A DNA stretch of 64,000 nucleotides. Source: Flaccisagitta enflata. Lineage: Eukaryota; Chaetognatha; Sagittoidea; Aphragmophora. Under the pieces are notes generated by a model. It had not been told where the DNA came from and made no database searches. It saw nothing but the letters and a program-made list of their open reading frames with translations. How positions within the stretch are numbered: position 1 is the first letter of the stretch; every line of letters starts with the position of its first letter. Location of the stretch: positions 61,008,001 to 61,072,000 of the forward strand of contig OZ231126.1 in NCBI GenBank assembly GCA_965153355.1. Direction: 5' to 3'. The position numbers and the translations under genes were made by a program. Positions 29,364 through 41,032 of this stretch are shown piece after piece.

Positions 29364-32300
29364 ATGTTTCGCGCGCCAGTTGTCTCACTTTCAAAATCTT
29401 TTTCCATGTCACCACTCAACCCTTTTTCGATTTCGTCGATATCAATGATACCATCATCGTTGCAATCACCCTCGTTCCTAATCTCGTTTTCATCATTATC
29501 GTCATCGCTTTGTCAACTATTATCATCGTCAGCGACGTCGTCATCGTCATCATCAGCAGCAGCAGTTCTGCCATGTTCCCCTACCTTTCATCATCTTCAC
29601 GCATCCATCCCTCGTCCTGGCGTTCTTCATTTGGTTCTCTCTCGTGCCTCCAAGCTCAATGCCTTGTCGGCTCCTTTGATGAAAGAACTCAAATCTGCCC
29701 TGGATTCTGCCGCTGAAGATGACACCATTGGCTGCGTCGTTCTAACGGCAGACGGAAAAGTCTTCTGCGCCGGCTCCGACATAACAGGTCTGCGGTCCTA
29801 GAATATTACCTCGCTACTCTTTGATTCTTCTTCTTCTTCTTCTTCTTTTCTTCTTCTTCTTTTCTTCTTCTTCTTCTTCATTTGCTACCTCTTCCTCATT
29901 GGCTACCTAGTTTCTATCTGCTTCTTCTTCTTCTTGTTCTTCTTCTTGTTCTTCTTCTTCTTATTCTTCATCTTCTGTCATGTGCCCCACTTCACCTACT
30001 CCGTTCTTCATTTGCCACCTCTTCTTCATTTGCCACCTCTTCTTCATTTGCCAACTCTTCTTCATTTGCCACCTCTTCTTCATTTGCCACCTCTTCTTCA
30101 TTTGCCACCTTTTCTTCATTTGCCACCTTTTCTTCATTTGCCACCTTTTTAGATGCGTCCACGCATCTCTATAAGAGGCTTTGTCCGTCCGTCGGTCGGT
30201 CCGTCGGTCGGTCGGTCCGTCCGTCACGCTCGAGTTGAAAACGATCGCAAACGATCGCAAAGTCGATTTCATCATTTTTTTTCTGACATTGGGCTGATGC
30301 AATGTTGAGAGCGAGAGATCATTTGAGAGCTAAGAGAGATGTGAGACGCTTCGTTTGCCACCTCGTCTTCATTTGCCACCTCTTCTTCATTTGCCACCTC
30401 TTCTTCATTTCCCACCTCTTCTTCATTTGCCACCTCTTCTTCATTTGCCACCTCTTCTTCATTTGCCACCTCTTCTTCATTTGCCACCTCTTCTTCATTT
30501 GCCACCTCTTCTTCATTTGCCACCTCTTCTTCATTTGCCACCTCTTCTTCATTTGCCACCTCTTCTTCATTTGCCACCTCTTCTTCATTTGCCACCTCTT
30601 CTTCATTTGCCACCTCCTCTTCATTTGCCACCTCTTCTTCATTTGCCACCTCTTCTTCATTTGCCACCTCTTCTTCATTTGCCACCTCTTCTTCATTTGC
30701 CACCTCTTCTTCATTTGCCACCTCTTCTTCATTTGCCACCTCTTCTTCATTTGCCACCTCTTCTTCATTTGCCACCTCTTCTTCATTTGCCACCTCCTCT
30801 TCATTTGCCACCTCCTCTTCATTTGCCACCTCTTCTTTATTTGCCACCTCTTCTTCATTTGCCACCTCTTCCTTTGCCACCTCCTCTTCATTTGCCCCCT
30901 CTTCATTTGCCCCCTCCTCTTCATTTGCCACCTCCTCTTCATTTGCCACCTCCTCTTCATTTGCCACCTCCTCTTCATTTGCCACCTCCTCTTCATTTGC
31001 CACCTCCTCTTCATTTGCCACCTCCTCTTCATTTGCCACCTCCTCATCATTTGCCATCACCTCATCATTTGCCATCACCTCTTCATTTGCCATCTCTTCA
31101 TTTGCCACCTCCTATTCGTTTGCCACCTCCCATTCGTTTGCCACCTCCTATTCGTTTGCCACCTCCTCTTCCTTTGCCACCTCCTCTTCCTTTGCCACCT
31201 CCTCTTCCTTTGCCACCTCCTCTTCCTTTGCCACCTCCTCTTCCTTTGCCACCTCCTCTTCCTTTGCCACCTCCTCTTCCTTTGCCACCTCCTCTTCCTT
31301 TGCCACCTCCTCTTCTTTTGCCACCTCTTCTTCCTTTGCCACCTCTTCTTCCTTTGCCACCTCTTCTTCATTTGCCACCTCTTCTTCCTTTGCCACCTCT
31401 TCTTCGTTTGACACCTCTTCTTCGTTTGCCACCTCTTCGTTTGCCACCTCTTCGTTTGCCACCTCTTCTTCGTTTGCCACCTCTTCTTCATTTGCCTCCT
31501 CTTCTTCATTTGCCACCTCTTCCTCATTGGCTTCTTCATTTGCTCTCTTCTTCATCTGCTCTCGTCTTCATCTGGCACATCTGCTCCTCTTCGTCCTCAT
31601 CTGCTTCCACCGGCTCCTCTTCTTTCTAGGGTGCGACAAAGCACCTCTATAACAGGCCGTGTCCGTTGGTTGGTCGGTCTGTCGGTCGGTCTGTATCACA
31701 TTCGTTCGACGATCCACACGTCGCACCTTATTGCCTACTCTGCCTTGTTCTTCTCATCAATTGGTTGGTCATTCCTGTTTGCTTCCCATCCACATCCCGC
31801 GCGCGAACTCGCAATGCAGAATTATGTGCCCATTCCTTCTCGTCTGCATTTCGTACGAATCTGTTGTCTCGTTACTCCGTCGTCGCGGACTTCCCCAAGC
31901 CTCTTGTGATGGGTGTCAACGGGCCCGCGATCGGTGGCGGGTTTGAATTGGCGCTGATGGCGGACGTCGTCTACGCGTCTGAGGACGCCTCTTTCTCACT
32001 GCCAGGCATCGATATGAAGAATTAGCGGGGATTGAAAGGATGATGATGATGATGACGATGACAATGATGATGATGAGGAGGAGGAGGTTGATGATTATGG
32101 TGAATGATGAGTCGGATGTTGAGTGGGCAATCTTGAAGGTAGGAGAAATATAGTAGTAATGCATGATGGGGAAAGGTGTAGGAATGTTGGAAAGGATGGG
32201 GTGGATGGTGTCACACCCCTGGTGTGATGACGATGGGTGGATGGTGATGATGATTACGATGTTGGTGATGATAAATGATGTCTATGATAATGACGTGCAT

Positions 32301-32591
32301 GCGTGTAGCAATTGACTACTGACTAAATTACAAACAGAGATTCGTTTGGGCACGATTCCTGGGGCTGGAGGGACTCAGCGTCTTCCCCGTCTCGTCGGCA
32401 AGTCCGTTGCCATGGAGATGATTCTGGCCGGAAGGAGTCTGTCAGCGTCGGAGGCGCTTCGTCGGCGCGTCGTTTCCAAAGTCGTCGCCGATGATGTTCA
32501 ACTTCAACGAGAAATCCTCGACTTGGCAGTGAAAATTGCTATGAACAAAAAAAGCCGAGAGACGAAAACAAAAATTAACTCGACGCTCTGA
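29364..32591 (+). CDS. ECHS1: Mitochondrial short-chain enoyl-CoA hydratase (ECHS1-like), three exons
   Basis: Exons 29364-29787, 31820-32005 and 32338-32591 sum to 864 nt (287 codons plus TGA), close to the usual 290. The product would hydrate 2-enoyl-CoA in mitochondrial beta-oxidation. The N-terminus is Ser/Arg-rich and fits a transit peptide. Crotonase motifs follow: CAGSDIT, the oxyanion region [17 protein letters not shown] with E184, and [17 protein letters not shown] with E204. The 20-residue spacing of the two catalytic Glu is that of the family (144/164 in the mammalian enzyme). Intron 1 is a normal GT-AG intron carrying a large minisatellite. Intron 2 must start with GC (32006) to keep frame and rebuild the PEI motif. 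ECI/other crotonases are less likely because both Glu are present. Confidence 0.88.
29999..31545. repeat. 18-bp minisatellite (TTCTTCATTTGCCACCTC) in intron 1
   Basis: About eight units at 30000-30150, a break holding a hairpin module, then roughly 65 units from about 30352. Because the unit is 18 bp, most frames stay open on both strands, giving long artificial ORFs. Variants occur in blocks: TCTTCTTCATTT first, then TCCTCTTCATTT, TCCTCTTCCTTT, then TCTTCTTCCTTT, as expected from local slippage and unequal exchange. Confidence 0.95.
30150..30240 (-). repeat. Hairpin/GACGGACC module, copy 5
   Basis: On the - strand: GACGGACGGACC repeats, AAAGCCTCTTATAGAG, hairpin ATGCGTGGACGCAT, CTAAAAA. It interrupts the minisatellite. 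Confidence 0.75.
31628..31700 (-). repeat. Hairpin/GACGGACC module, copy 6
   Basis: On the - strand: GACCGACCAACC-type units, GGCCTGTTATAGAG, then hairpin GTGCTTTGTCGCAC. It flanks the minisatellite on its far side. Confidence 0.7.
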
Positions 32592-32899
32592 ATAGACAGA
32601 ATTAAACGCGTTTAAATCTGTTTGATCGATATTGACATTTGCTCTAAAATGAATCGTTGTACCGTCGTCATCGTTTAGTCATTGTTCCGATGGCGGGAGG
32701 GGGAAATGTCACGTAGGCGGCTATTGGGGTCGCTAGAAGGATAAGGCTTGCCGCCTGACTTGGTCAGTCGGCACCTTCTCTTTGTATTAATTGTAAATAG
32801 TATATACTATTTACATTACACAATTTGCATGTACAATTAGTTTGCATATGATATAATTTGTTTCATTTGTAATTGTATTCTACTATGTCTCTGTTACAG
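32592..32899 (+). other. Gap between enoyl-CoA hydratase stop and first visible PNPLA exon
   Basis: No ORF. Contains a small AT-rich inverted repeat (GTAAATAGTATATACTATTTAC at about 32790) and a normal pyrimidine-rich acceptor at its end. There is no room here for the N-terminal exons a PNPLA6/7 gene should have. Confidence 0.6.
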
Positions 32900-35800
32900 G
32901 ATCGGTTGAGCGTGTCTAAATATCCCGCCGGATACACTATCGTGCATCAAGGAGATCAGGATTCCGATCTCCTCTACGTTCTCACCGGACATCTCTCAGT
33001 GGTACAAACTAGGGTGAGTCAGTCACGTGCAAACTCTGCTTTTTCGAGTCAATGAAGTTTTTGTACAAAACAAATTTTAAGATATAAACCGTTAATTGGA
33101 GATTTACCTTGTCTTCCTTCTGTCCCGCTCCTTCAAATTTGGTTTATATTCAAGGCGGTGAATTGTACTGTATTTCTCTCATAGACGTAAGATAAGGGAC
33201 GCCCCTAATTGTCGGTCTTAGATAGGCGTTGGACTTAGATTTTAAGATAAAAATGGCAAAGTCTAGTCGGTCGCAAACCTTCGCCTCCTCGTAAAGAAAT
33301 ATAAAGGTTTCATGTTTAACATATGAGATAGAAGGGATATTTATCACGTATTTTAAATATTTTACCAACGATTGAAACGCGAAAAAAGTGCCCAGAGATG
33401 ATTTATTAAACCTGTCTCCTCTTACGTTTGTCCCGCTCCAACACTTTGGTTCATATTCAAGGCGGTGAATAGAATTTTAAAATCCTTCTCACAGTTCCGT
33501 TACATTTCTTTACTTTTATTTATTTCCCACCTCGTCATTTCGCATATTTTGATTTATTTCTCGCTTTCACACCCAATCAATTTCTTAAAATTAATTTCTG
33601 ACTAAAAGCGTGCGCATAGTGCCAGCGGGAGGTATGCTGCACCTAAGTTTCTCGAGGTATGACGTCGACGATTTTACAGTTAACTTCGCTTTGTGCAGGA
33701 GTTAAGTGTCACTGAGATAGCCATGTACAGATGTACTTGTTTTTACTCGTTTGGTCACGCGGCGTCTTGGTTTGTTTTTGCTCTGACGTGGGCGGATTTC
33801 TAATCACATGGGCAAATGGGCATGTAATTTAATGTTTTGGTCGGTGCTTAAAGCCAGATCTGACACAGGCCTACTAATTTGACACTCAAATGTCTCAAAC
33901 AAGATGAACAAGGCCGGACACAGTTGTAGTGCTCACTCAACAGCATTTTCAACAGACGTACCTACTAGCAAGTTTTTTTTGTCCCTCAAGTGTTTCTTTG
34001 AATTTATTCCAGTTCTAAAACTAATGATTAGTGAATTTTTCTTTCATTCCCAGATGGGTTGTTCAGCCCATTTCTTACCTACCATAACATTTAGTTAACT
34101 GGTTTTCTGGTTGAATGACTTGAATCTTGGAGTTGTCTTTTCTTTTATCAATTTCGTGATTTCACTTCCTGTCATAGAATGTAGGCAGTCGATTTCTTCT
34201 CATTTGACCGGGCACCCCTCGTTTTTCTTCTTCTTCCTCTTCTTCCTCCTCCTCCTCCCTACCCTATCGCTCCGCCCCCGCCCTTCCATCTTCCTTTAAA
34301 CCCGGTCCATGAATGCTCCATGGCTCAGGTGGACGACCCCCGAGAGGAGAATGTTCTATATCATTGTCACAAAGGAGACCTCATCGATTCTCTGGCCGTG
34401 CTCACGGGGGAACCCTCGGTCTTCTCCGTCAGGGCCAATACCAACTGCATCCTCGTTCAAATCTCCAAGAGCAACTTCTACAGGTTAGATAGACTGACTG
34501 GCTGGCTGAGAGGATGTTGTTTAGGTGATGTAGCTCTTTTGTGGGAAAATGTTTAATTTTGGGCAATGTGGGGCAATTGGGGGCTTCACATAGCAGAAGT
34601 TGGTTATTTCTTTTCGCCCTTTTTATCCAATATTGAGAGGTTATTTTTTATCAAAAATCATTTATTTTGCATTTTTTAGAAAATTGTTTTTGAGGACCTA
34701 ATTTGCATAATGCAGTGGGATAAAACAACATATTGATATTGTTTGAATTAATTTTTTCGGATTTCTACTCTTGATAGAATTGTGATTTTGCTTTTTCATC
34801 AGCTCTTTCATAGCTTATGTTCTAGTATTTCAGTTTATTTTCACTAATATCATGATTTTCTATAATAAATGATTGTCCTTATTGTAACGAAATTACACAG
34901 GATTTTGCTGAATTCTTGAAAATCTGTGGGAACCTTAGGGCCAAAACAAAAATGGAAGATTGAGGAATTTTGAAGAAAAAAAAATAATCATCTTCATGAT
35001 TTTTGTTCCTCTACATTACCTAAGTAGGGGGAAGGGATACTCCCAACTTTTGCTATGTGAAGCACCCACGTGGGGCAACGTTAAATGTAAAAACTTGGCA
35101 ATAAATACCGTGAAAACCTCTGCTTAACCTTGCCCGTTCTACTCCCCTTCAGTATCATGCGTCATCAACCAACGGTGGTTCTCAGCGTCGCCCACACTAT
35201 CGTCAAGCGTTTGTCGGGCTTTGTCAGACAGGTAATTGTGCGCCTCTGTCATCGATAAGATATCAATATCTTATCGATGACAGAGGCGCACAATCAGTTT
35301 TACAAAACGTGACAGAGAATCACTTACTGCATGAAAATGCTCCACTCGTTGTATTTTTATGCAATCTGTATTAAACATGTCTGTTGATTGCCGGCACTTA
35401 CTTAGCTTTGAATATAGAGATTGCTTTAAATATAGAGATTGCAGTCTAAATTATCTCATTTGAATATGATCTCCTTATCAGATTGATTTTGCGTTGGATT
35501 GGAATCATATCGAAGCGGGCAAAGCGTTATTCCGCCAAGGAGACAAACCCGACTCTATCTACATCGTATTGAATGGACGCCTCCGCTCCGTCATGGAGGT
35601 CGCTTAGATATATCTTTATAACAAGTGACGTGGGGTCACAATATCGTTCCAGACGGGTTGGCAGCGGCATCAAACCCTTATCCACACCCTATTCTCCCAC
35701 CCTACACACACACACACCCACACCCACACTCACTTACTCTAAAGGAAGCTAGTTTTTGTATTTTTTTACTTCTGCTGATGGGCGGACGGATGAACGAAGC

Positions 35801-38800
35801 CACTTATATAGTTGCGTGTCCACAACTGAAAAGAGATTTTTGTGCGTTTCTCGCTTGTTTGTAAAGCTTCCTTACTTGCTTGATTTCATAGCTGCTTACG
35901 TGTAGATGCTCAAGTGGATTGAATGGTACAATGAACCTTGAGTGGGAGTAATAGAGGATAAGAGGTTCTATTTGCAGTCGATGCGTTAATAGGCTTTTTT
36001 TTCTTCTTAGCGCAGGTGGAGAGGCGACCAGGGTTAAGACAGGTACTCACGTCACTAATGGCTTTTTGCGTCGATGTGTAGGGTACTGAGGATTGCACTA
36101 ACACCCCTTTGAACTTGCTAATATTAACGAAGAGGAACATCTTCTTGCTTTTAGTTCTTGGTTTGAGAGATCTTGGCAAGTTGTTTTCTTCTGGATATTG
36201 ACTTCGAGTTAGCTTGTGAGAACCCTGTCTCGCGTGCTTTCTGTCTTTTATGTAAAACAGAGTTATGCAGGTATCATCTTGGAGTTGATTCTGACTTTTG
36301 CTCAGACGTAAGACGATGAATTCAAGTGAATCCATTCGATGAATCGAGAAATGTTTTCTCTCTTTCTCTCTGTTTCTTTCTTTCTTTCTTTCTCTTCTTT
36401 CTTTCTCTCTTTCTCGTGCCCTACAGGAACAGGGTCCGGACGACATCGCGAAGAAACGACTCATCGGCGAGTATGGGCGCGGCGAAATCGTTGGCCTTGT
36501 AGAGACGCTCATGCAGGTTCAATGAATGAATAAATGAAAGAATGAATGCTGCTGTAGGAGTTCCTCGATTGTGAGCTGTCACTTTACATCAACGCTTACC
36601 ACTTGACCGTGTATCAGTCTAAAAGACCATCGCCAAATTGATGCTTCTTAATAACGTTTGCCTAATCTATTGATGGTACAAAAACATGGCCATGGGCTTC
36701 CTGGTACTGATTATTTATTACTTTCAAACACTTCTCCTTGGATTGCAGACAAGTCGGACGACGACGGTGATGGCCGTTCGAGACACGGAGCTTGCTCAAA
36801 TGCCTCAGGGACTTTTGGATGCTATCAAGCAAATGTACCCGCAAGTAAGCCACTCGATTCACCAATCATCTTTTACTAATTACTTTCGGTATTGTATGAA
36901 AAGTGGAACAATATCCCTCACTTTGCCCAAACTGAATTAAATGGGAGAGGGCCCTGTGAACCCCCACTGACCAGTTAACACGCGCACCACTCCCAGTTTT
37001 CCATGAAACAGAATCTGAAAAAACATTCCCTCTTAATCTAACCCAAAGGAATAAGACTCATTGATTCATTCTCTATCTGCTGTCTTAATGCAGGTCGTTT
37101 CTCGTTTAGTGCACCTTTTGGGCACTCGCATTTTGGGTACTTTGAAAGGCGAACCTGCGCCGATGTCAGCCATGTCCGCGGCCACGGCTCCCCAAACCCC
37201 CAAAGTCACGAATCTCTCCACCGTCGCCATCATCGCCATATCAGACGATGTACCTATCGTAGCCTTTGGCAAAGAGTTGGAGAAACATCTCGCTCTTATA
37301 GGTAGGTGTTGCCATCAACGCTATATCAGACTGTACCTATCATAGCGTTTAGCAGAGAGTTGGACAATCATTTCGCCCTTACAGGCAAGTGTTGCCATTA
37401 TCGACGTGTTGGAGAAGCATTGGGCTCTTATCGATGGGTGATAGATGTTCTTGGGAAGGGATTGGAACAAGGATGCTTTCTAAATTTATGCTTCTTTTCA
37501 CTGTATTTGAGCGTGATTAAGCCCAATCCTACTTTAAATGGCATCATCAGTCGGTCAAAACTTCCTCTTTGATTCCGTCTGTTTTATAGGCATCAAATTA
37601 ACTCCATTTAAATTTCGTCCCTCTTGACTGTGATGCCTCAATGTCTTACATTTCAATTTCTTCCGTTTGACAGGCAACACGTTGAGACTCAACTCTGACT
37701 TTGTTCTTTCTCGTCTGGGTGCAACGGCGATGGAGTCTGTCAACGAATATCGCCTGCTCAGCTGGCTTGGCATGCAGGAAGATATCCATAGGATGGTTAT
37801 GTATCAGGTATCAGAATTTGTATGAATCTCCCTTCCTTGTATGAACCTCCTTTTTAAAATATGCACGTTTCACGCTCTTTCGGTATTTAGCTGTCTGTTT
37901 GTCTGTGGCTGTGTGTCTGTTGCTGTGTTTGTAAGTCCGCCTTTTCAACCAACTGCAGATCTTCTTTCGACTTGGCCTCTGCAGTGCGACAGTCGAATGA
38001 CGCCTTGGACTCTGCGGTGTATCTGTCAAGCTGATTGTCTTCTTAATTTAGACTTACTTTGCTTTCTCAGTGCGACAGTCGAATGACGCCTTGGACTCTG
38101 CGGTGTATCCGTCAAGCTGATTGTCTTCTCGTCGTTGGTCTCGCTAGTCACGACCCAAGGAAGCTTGGAGCCGTCGAACGACAACTGGGTGAGTATGTGG
38201 TCTGATCACGTGGTAGTCTGCGACTTCCTTTATCGCTGGCGGGTCGGCATGAGATGTAGTATTGAAGCTACATGGCAATCATGGGTTAGGCAGGGACCGC
38301 GATCTCTTTCATGTAGATGCCAATAAAGCCTACGAAGGCAATTACAACTCATTTGATAGACCGACCGACAAGCGTGTTGACCTTGAAAACAACATATTGT
38401 GTATATAAAATATACTGTTATACATTATTCCACTCGTCATACTTTTCGAAGATCATCTAAAGTAAAATTTCTTCTCCATTTGTTCCAGAGGGCATGTCGC
38501 TGCGTTGTCAAAAAGAATTGGTGCTACTATATCGATCTGGGTCGGACCGACCGGCCAGAACGGCTGACTGGCTCAACGCTCGCGGCTATCTTCTCTCACA
38601 CCACCACATCAGATGTCCCAATCACATATTCAAAGGTATGTGGGCAGTGGGAAATGTTCTTCCAAGACCTCTTGTGAATTACTACTACATGGCACCGATG
38701 CATGTAGTCTATCGCACAAATATTTTACTTTAGTCATTCAGCCACAGAGAGTCTGTTAGTGTTACGGACATTCCGTTTCAGACATTCTGATACAGACAGA

Positions 38801-38988
38801 CTGAGACAGTCCGCTGAAGGCATTCTGCTATATCCTGCTACAGAAATTTCTCTATTGACTCTGTTACGGATATTTTGTTAGAAACATGTACTGTTACAGA
38901 CATTTTGCTACTGACGTGACTGTCATTATTTTCTTCTCAGATCGGAAGCGGAGCCCGGGCCCGCAAACGAAGAATCGAAGCCAAAACG
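32900..38988 (+). CDS. PNPLA6/7-type (neuropathy target esterase) gene, middle exons only
   Basis: Exons by frame and splice sites: 32900-33013, 34329-34483, 35153-35231, 35482-35598, 36427-36516, 36749-36844, 37094-37301, 37674-37807, 38071-38188, 38489-38635 and 38941-38988; phases agree at every junction. The product matches the second and third cyclic-nucleotide-binding domains ([62 protein letters not shown]) and the linker to the catalytic domain ([30 protein letters not shown]). PNPLA6/7 are ER phospholipases/lysophospholipases. The N-terminal membrane anchor with the first domain, and the whole patatin domain (GGGGARG, GTSIG), are not found in the window. The gene is therefore broken, split by very long introns, or misassembled. 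Confidence 0.85.
34580..35066. mobile_element. MITE-like element with 24-bp inverted ends in an intron
   Basis: GGGCTTCACATAGCAGAAGT at the left is matched by the reverse complement at 35043-35066, with one or two mismatches. GTGGGGCAA occurs just outside both ends (about 34567 and 35069) and could be part of a target duplication. No ORF inside. Confidence 0.55.
35235..35294. repeat. Perfect 29-bp-arm palindrome next to a splice donor
   Basis: Arms 35235-35263 and 35266-35294 are exact reverse complements separated by CA. It starts three bases inside the intron that follows exon 35153-35231. Confidence 0.95.
35770..35832 (+). repeat. Hairpin/GACGGACC module, copy 7
   Basis: GGCGGACGGATGAACGAAG, CCACTTATATAG, then hairpin TTGCGTGTCCACAA. 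It lies in a PNPLA intron. Confidence 0.6.
37312..37440 (+). pseudogene. Two decayed tandem copies of the preceding exon's 3' end and donor
   Basis: 37312-37395 repeats the last ~80 bp of exon 37094-37301 with its donor-side sequence GTAGGTGTTGCCAT; in-frame stops (CATAGCG, TTTAGCAG) mark it as dead. A shorter third copy (GTTGGAGAAGCATTGGGCTC) follows at about 37405. Confidence 0.8.
37985..38047 (+). pseudogene. Partial upstream copy of PNPLA exon 38071-38188
   Basis: The first ~55 bp of the exon (TGCGACAGTCGAATGACGCC onwards) occur here too, after their own CTGCAG acceptor, with one base change; the copy then runs into stops. The copy at 38071 is the one that continues in frame. Confidence 0.85.
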
Positions 38989-39167
38989 GTAAGTATGGGT
39001 CGGAAATTCGGGACTAGATGGGCTTAATTGTACTGAAAAATAGACGATTTATGGCAATACGTATGCAACGTAACAAAGATCAATAAAATTGATGAAAGAA
39101 GTTAAGCGAACTGAATTACAAAAGGAGCGAGGAGTTTGGGCACGGCATGGAGACAGCATTTCAAGGT

Positions 39168-39780
39168 CTATACAGGGTGAACACTCTCAAATGCAAAAAA
39201 GTATTAAGCTTTTACTGCTAGATGTATCATTTTCATAATCAGGAATTTTTTTTCTCTTAAAGTACTATATCTGACATTTTTTGTATCAAAATTTGAATGG
39301 TCTAAGCTGAATAGTTCGTCCACAACATTAAATTGAAGTAAAAGAGGCAATTCTAGAAGAGGCTCATTTTCAGCTCAAATTCTTCTTTTTAAATCAGGAA
39401 AGTTGTTCTTTAATTTGTTCTTTTTTAAAGATGGATTGAACCAGAGTGGTCTCAAACGGAAGATGATTTGACTTTCCATTATTTGAGAGCAATCTGGCAA
39501 CTATAGCTCAAGGCATCTTCAAATGAGAACACATAGAAGAAAAACTTCCCTGATTGAAAAAGAGGAATTTGAGCTGAAAATGATCTTTTCCTGAAATGCC
39601 TCTTATACTTCAATTTGATGTTGTGGACAAACTATTCAACTCAGACCTATGAAATTTTGATCCAAAAAATGTCAAACATAGTACTTTAAAAGTAAATTAA
39701 TTTCAGGTCATGAAGATGATGCATCTAGGGGTAAAAGCTTAATACTTTTTTGCATTTGACAATGTTCACACTGTATCTAA
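39168..39780. mobile_element. Foldback element
   Basis: Two arms of about 260 bp (39168 to about 39430; about 39510 to 39780) are diverged reverse complements, for instance AAAAAAGTATTAAGCTTTTA against its complement near 39740. No ORF. It directly abuts the next foldback at 39781. Confidence 0.75.
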
Positions 39781-40765
39781 ACATGGACGCAAAGAAGTTG
39801 ATGAGGCGCCAAGAGTTTTAGCCCCCCCCCCCCCACGGTACTGTTTTCGAATTCGGTGATGTCTTTTGTTTTACTGACTTTCTAAGCGGGTTTTTATTTA
39901 GGGTTAGGGTTAGGGTTAAGGTTGGGGTTGGGGGTGGTTTTAGGGTTAGGGTTAGGGTCAGAGCTAGCGTTAGGGCAAGGTGAGAGCTGTGTTAAATACA
40001 TTTCAACCCGAATCTACTCGAATTAAAGCTTCGCCCAAACGGGAAAACCTGATAAAAACTAAAGATCAGTATCGTCTACGAAATTTTTTTTCCCCCCCCC
40101 CCACCGCTATATTGGCTAACTAAAGTTTCTTATTGGAAGTCATTTTGAAATACAGAACCAATGACATTACAGTGAGAGGGGCAGTCAAAATCGCTAGCAA
40201 CCCTACCTGCAGCTCAAATGGTTACTACCACACGGACAATAAAGGTGGCGCCCAACAGCTTGTCTCTTTTCAATTCCCGCCATCGAGGCGATTTCTTAAT
40301 TTCAACGTAGTTTTCAAGATACAGCCCTTTTTAGGGTGAAAATCAGCCATTTTCTGAGGTGTTGATTTAGCTAATTTATGACCGGAACTATGAGGAACTA
40401 TGAGGAAATTCGAAAAACGGCTCGATGGCGGGAAAAGTATTGGGATAAGTTATCAGCCAATACCTCAGTTTTCCCTGTAATATTGTCCATCCAAGCTGTG
40501 GGTAGGGGTGCTAGCGACTTTGCTGCCCCTCTCATTATATTATCATTGAGACTGTATACACTGTTAAAAAAGTAAAGAAAATAGAGTAAAAAGTGATAAA
40601 TTTCAAGGTACTAGATATATTCTAAAAATTCATGATTACGCCATTCGTATTCCCTTCAATCACTCAAAACAACAACAACAACAAATTTTATTCCATCAAA
40701 TCAAGTGTAAGGGGTGTGCTAAAACTTTTGGCGCCTCAACATACTATTTGGCGTCCACATGTATG
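39781..40765. mobile_element. Foldback element with ACATGGACGC ends, copy A
   Basis: Left end ACATGGACGCAAAG...GAGGCGCCAA followed by a C run; right end (40706-40765) the reverse complement, GGCGCCTC...GCGTCCACATGT. The interior includes TTAGGG-type repeats (39897-39976) and no gene. Its ends match copy B at 42352-43171. Confidence 0.72.
39897..39976 (+). repeat. Interstitial TTAGGG-like repeat
   Basis: Several perfect TTAGGG units mixed with TTAAGG, TTGGGG and GGTCAG variants, inside a foldback element. Confidence 0.8.
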
Positions 40766-41032
40766 TGGCCTGGAGGGTGTTGGGTTTGACTTAATTTTGT
40801 TCCACTCCCTGCAAATGTCATTATTGTTTCTCTATGATCCTTGCCGTTCACTCGACGGTCCGTTCATGATGTGAATTTCATATGATTTGATCGGATATCC
40901 ATTGTTTGCTCGTAGTTGCTGATGAGCATCGAATATTCTAAATCTTTTCCTAGGTTTTTTCCGGAAATTATTTTTTCGTTGTTGTGGTCTTTGCTGTTGT
41001 TTTTGTTGTGGTGGTTGTTGCTTTCATTGTTG

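Noticed and set aside
30272-31629. Very long ORFs on both strands (243-424 codons) across the intron
   Set aside because: All are translations of an 18-bp minisatellite; open because the unit length is a multiple of three. No non-repeat domain.
39897-39976. TTAGGG repeats as a chromosome end
   Set aside because: Short, degenerate and internal to a foldback element; unique DNA lies on both sides.
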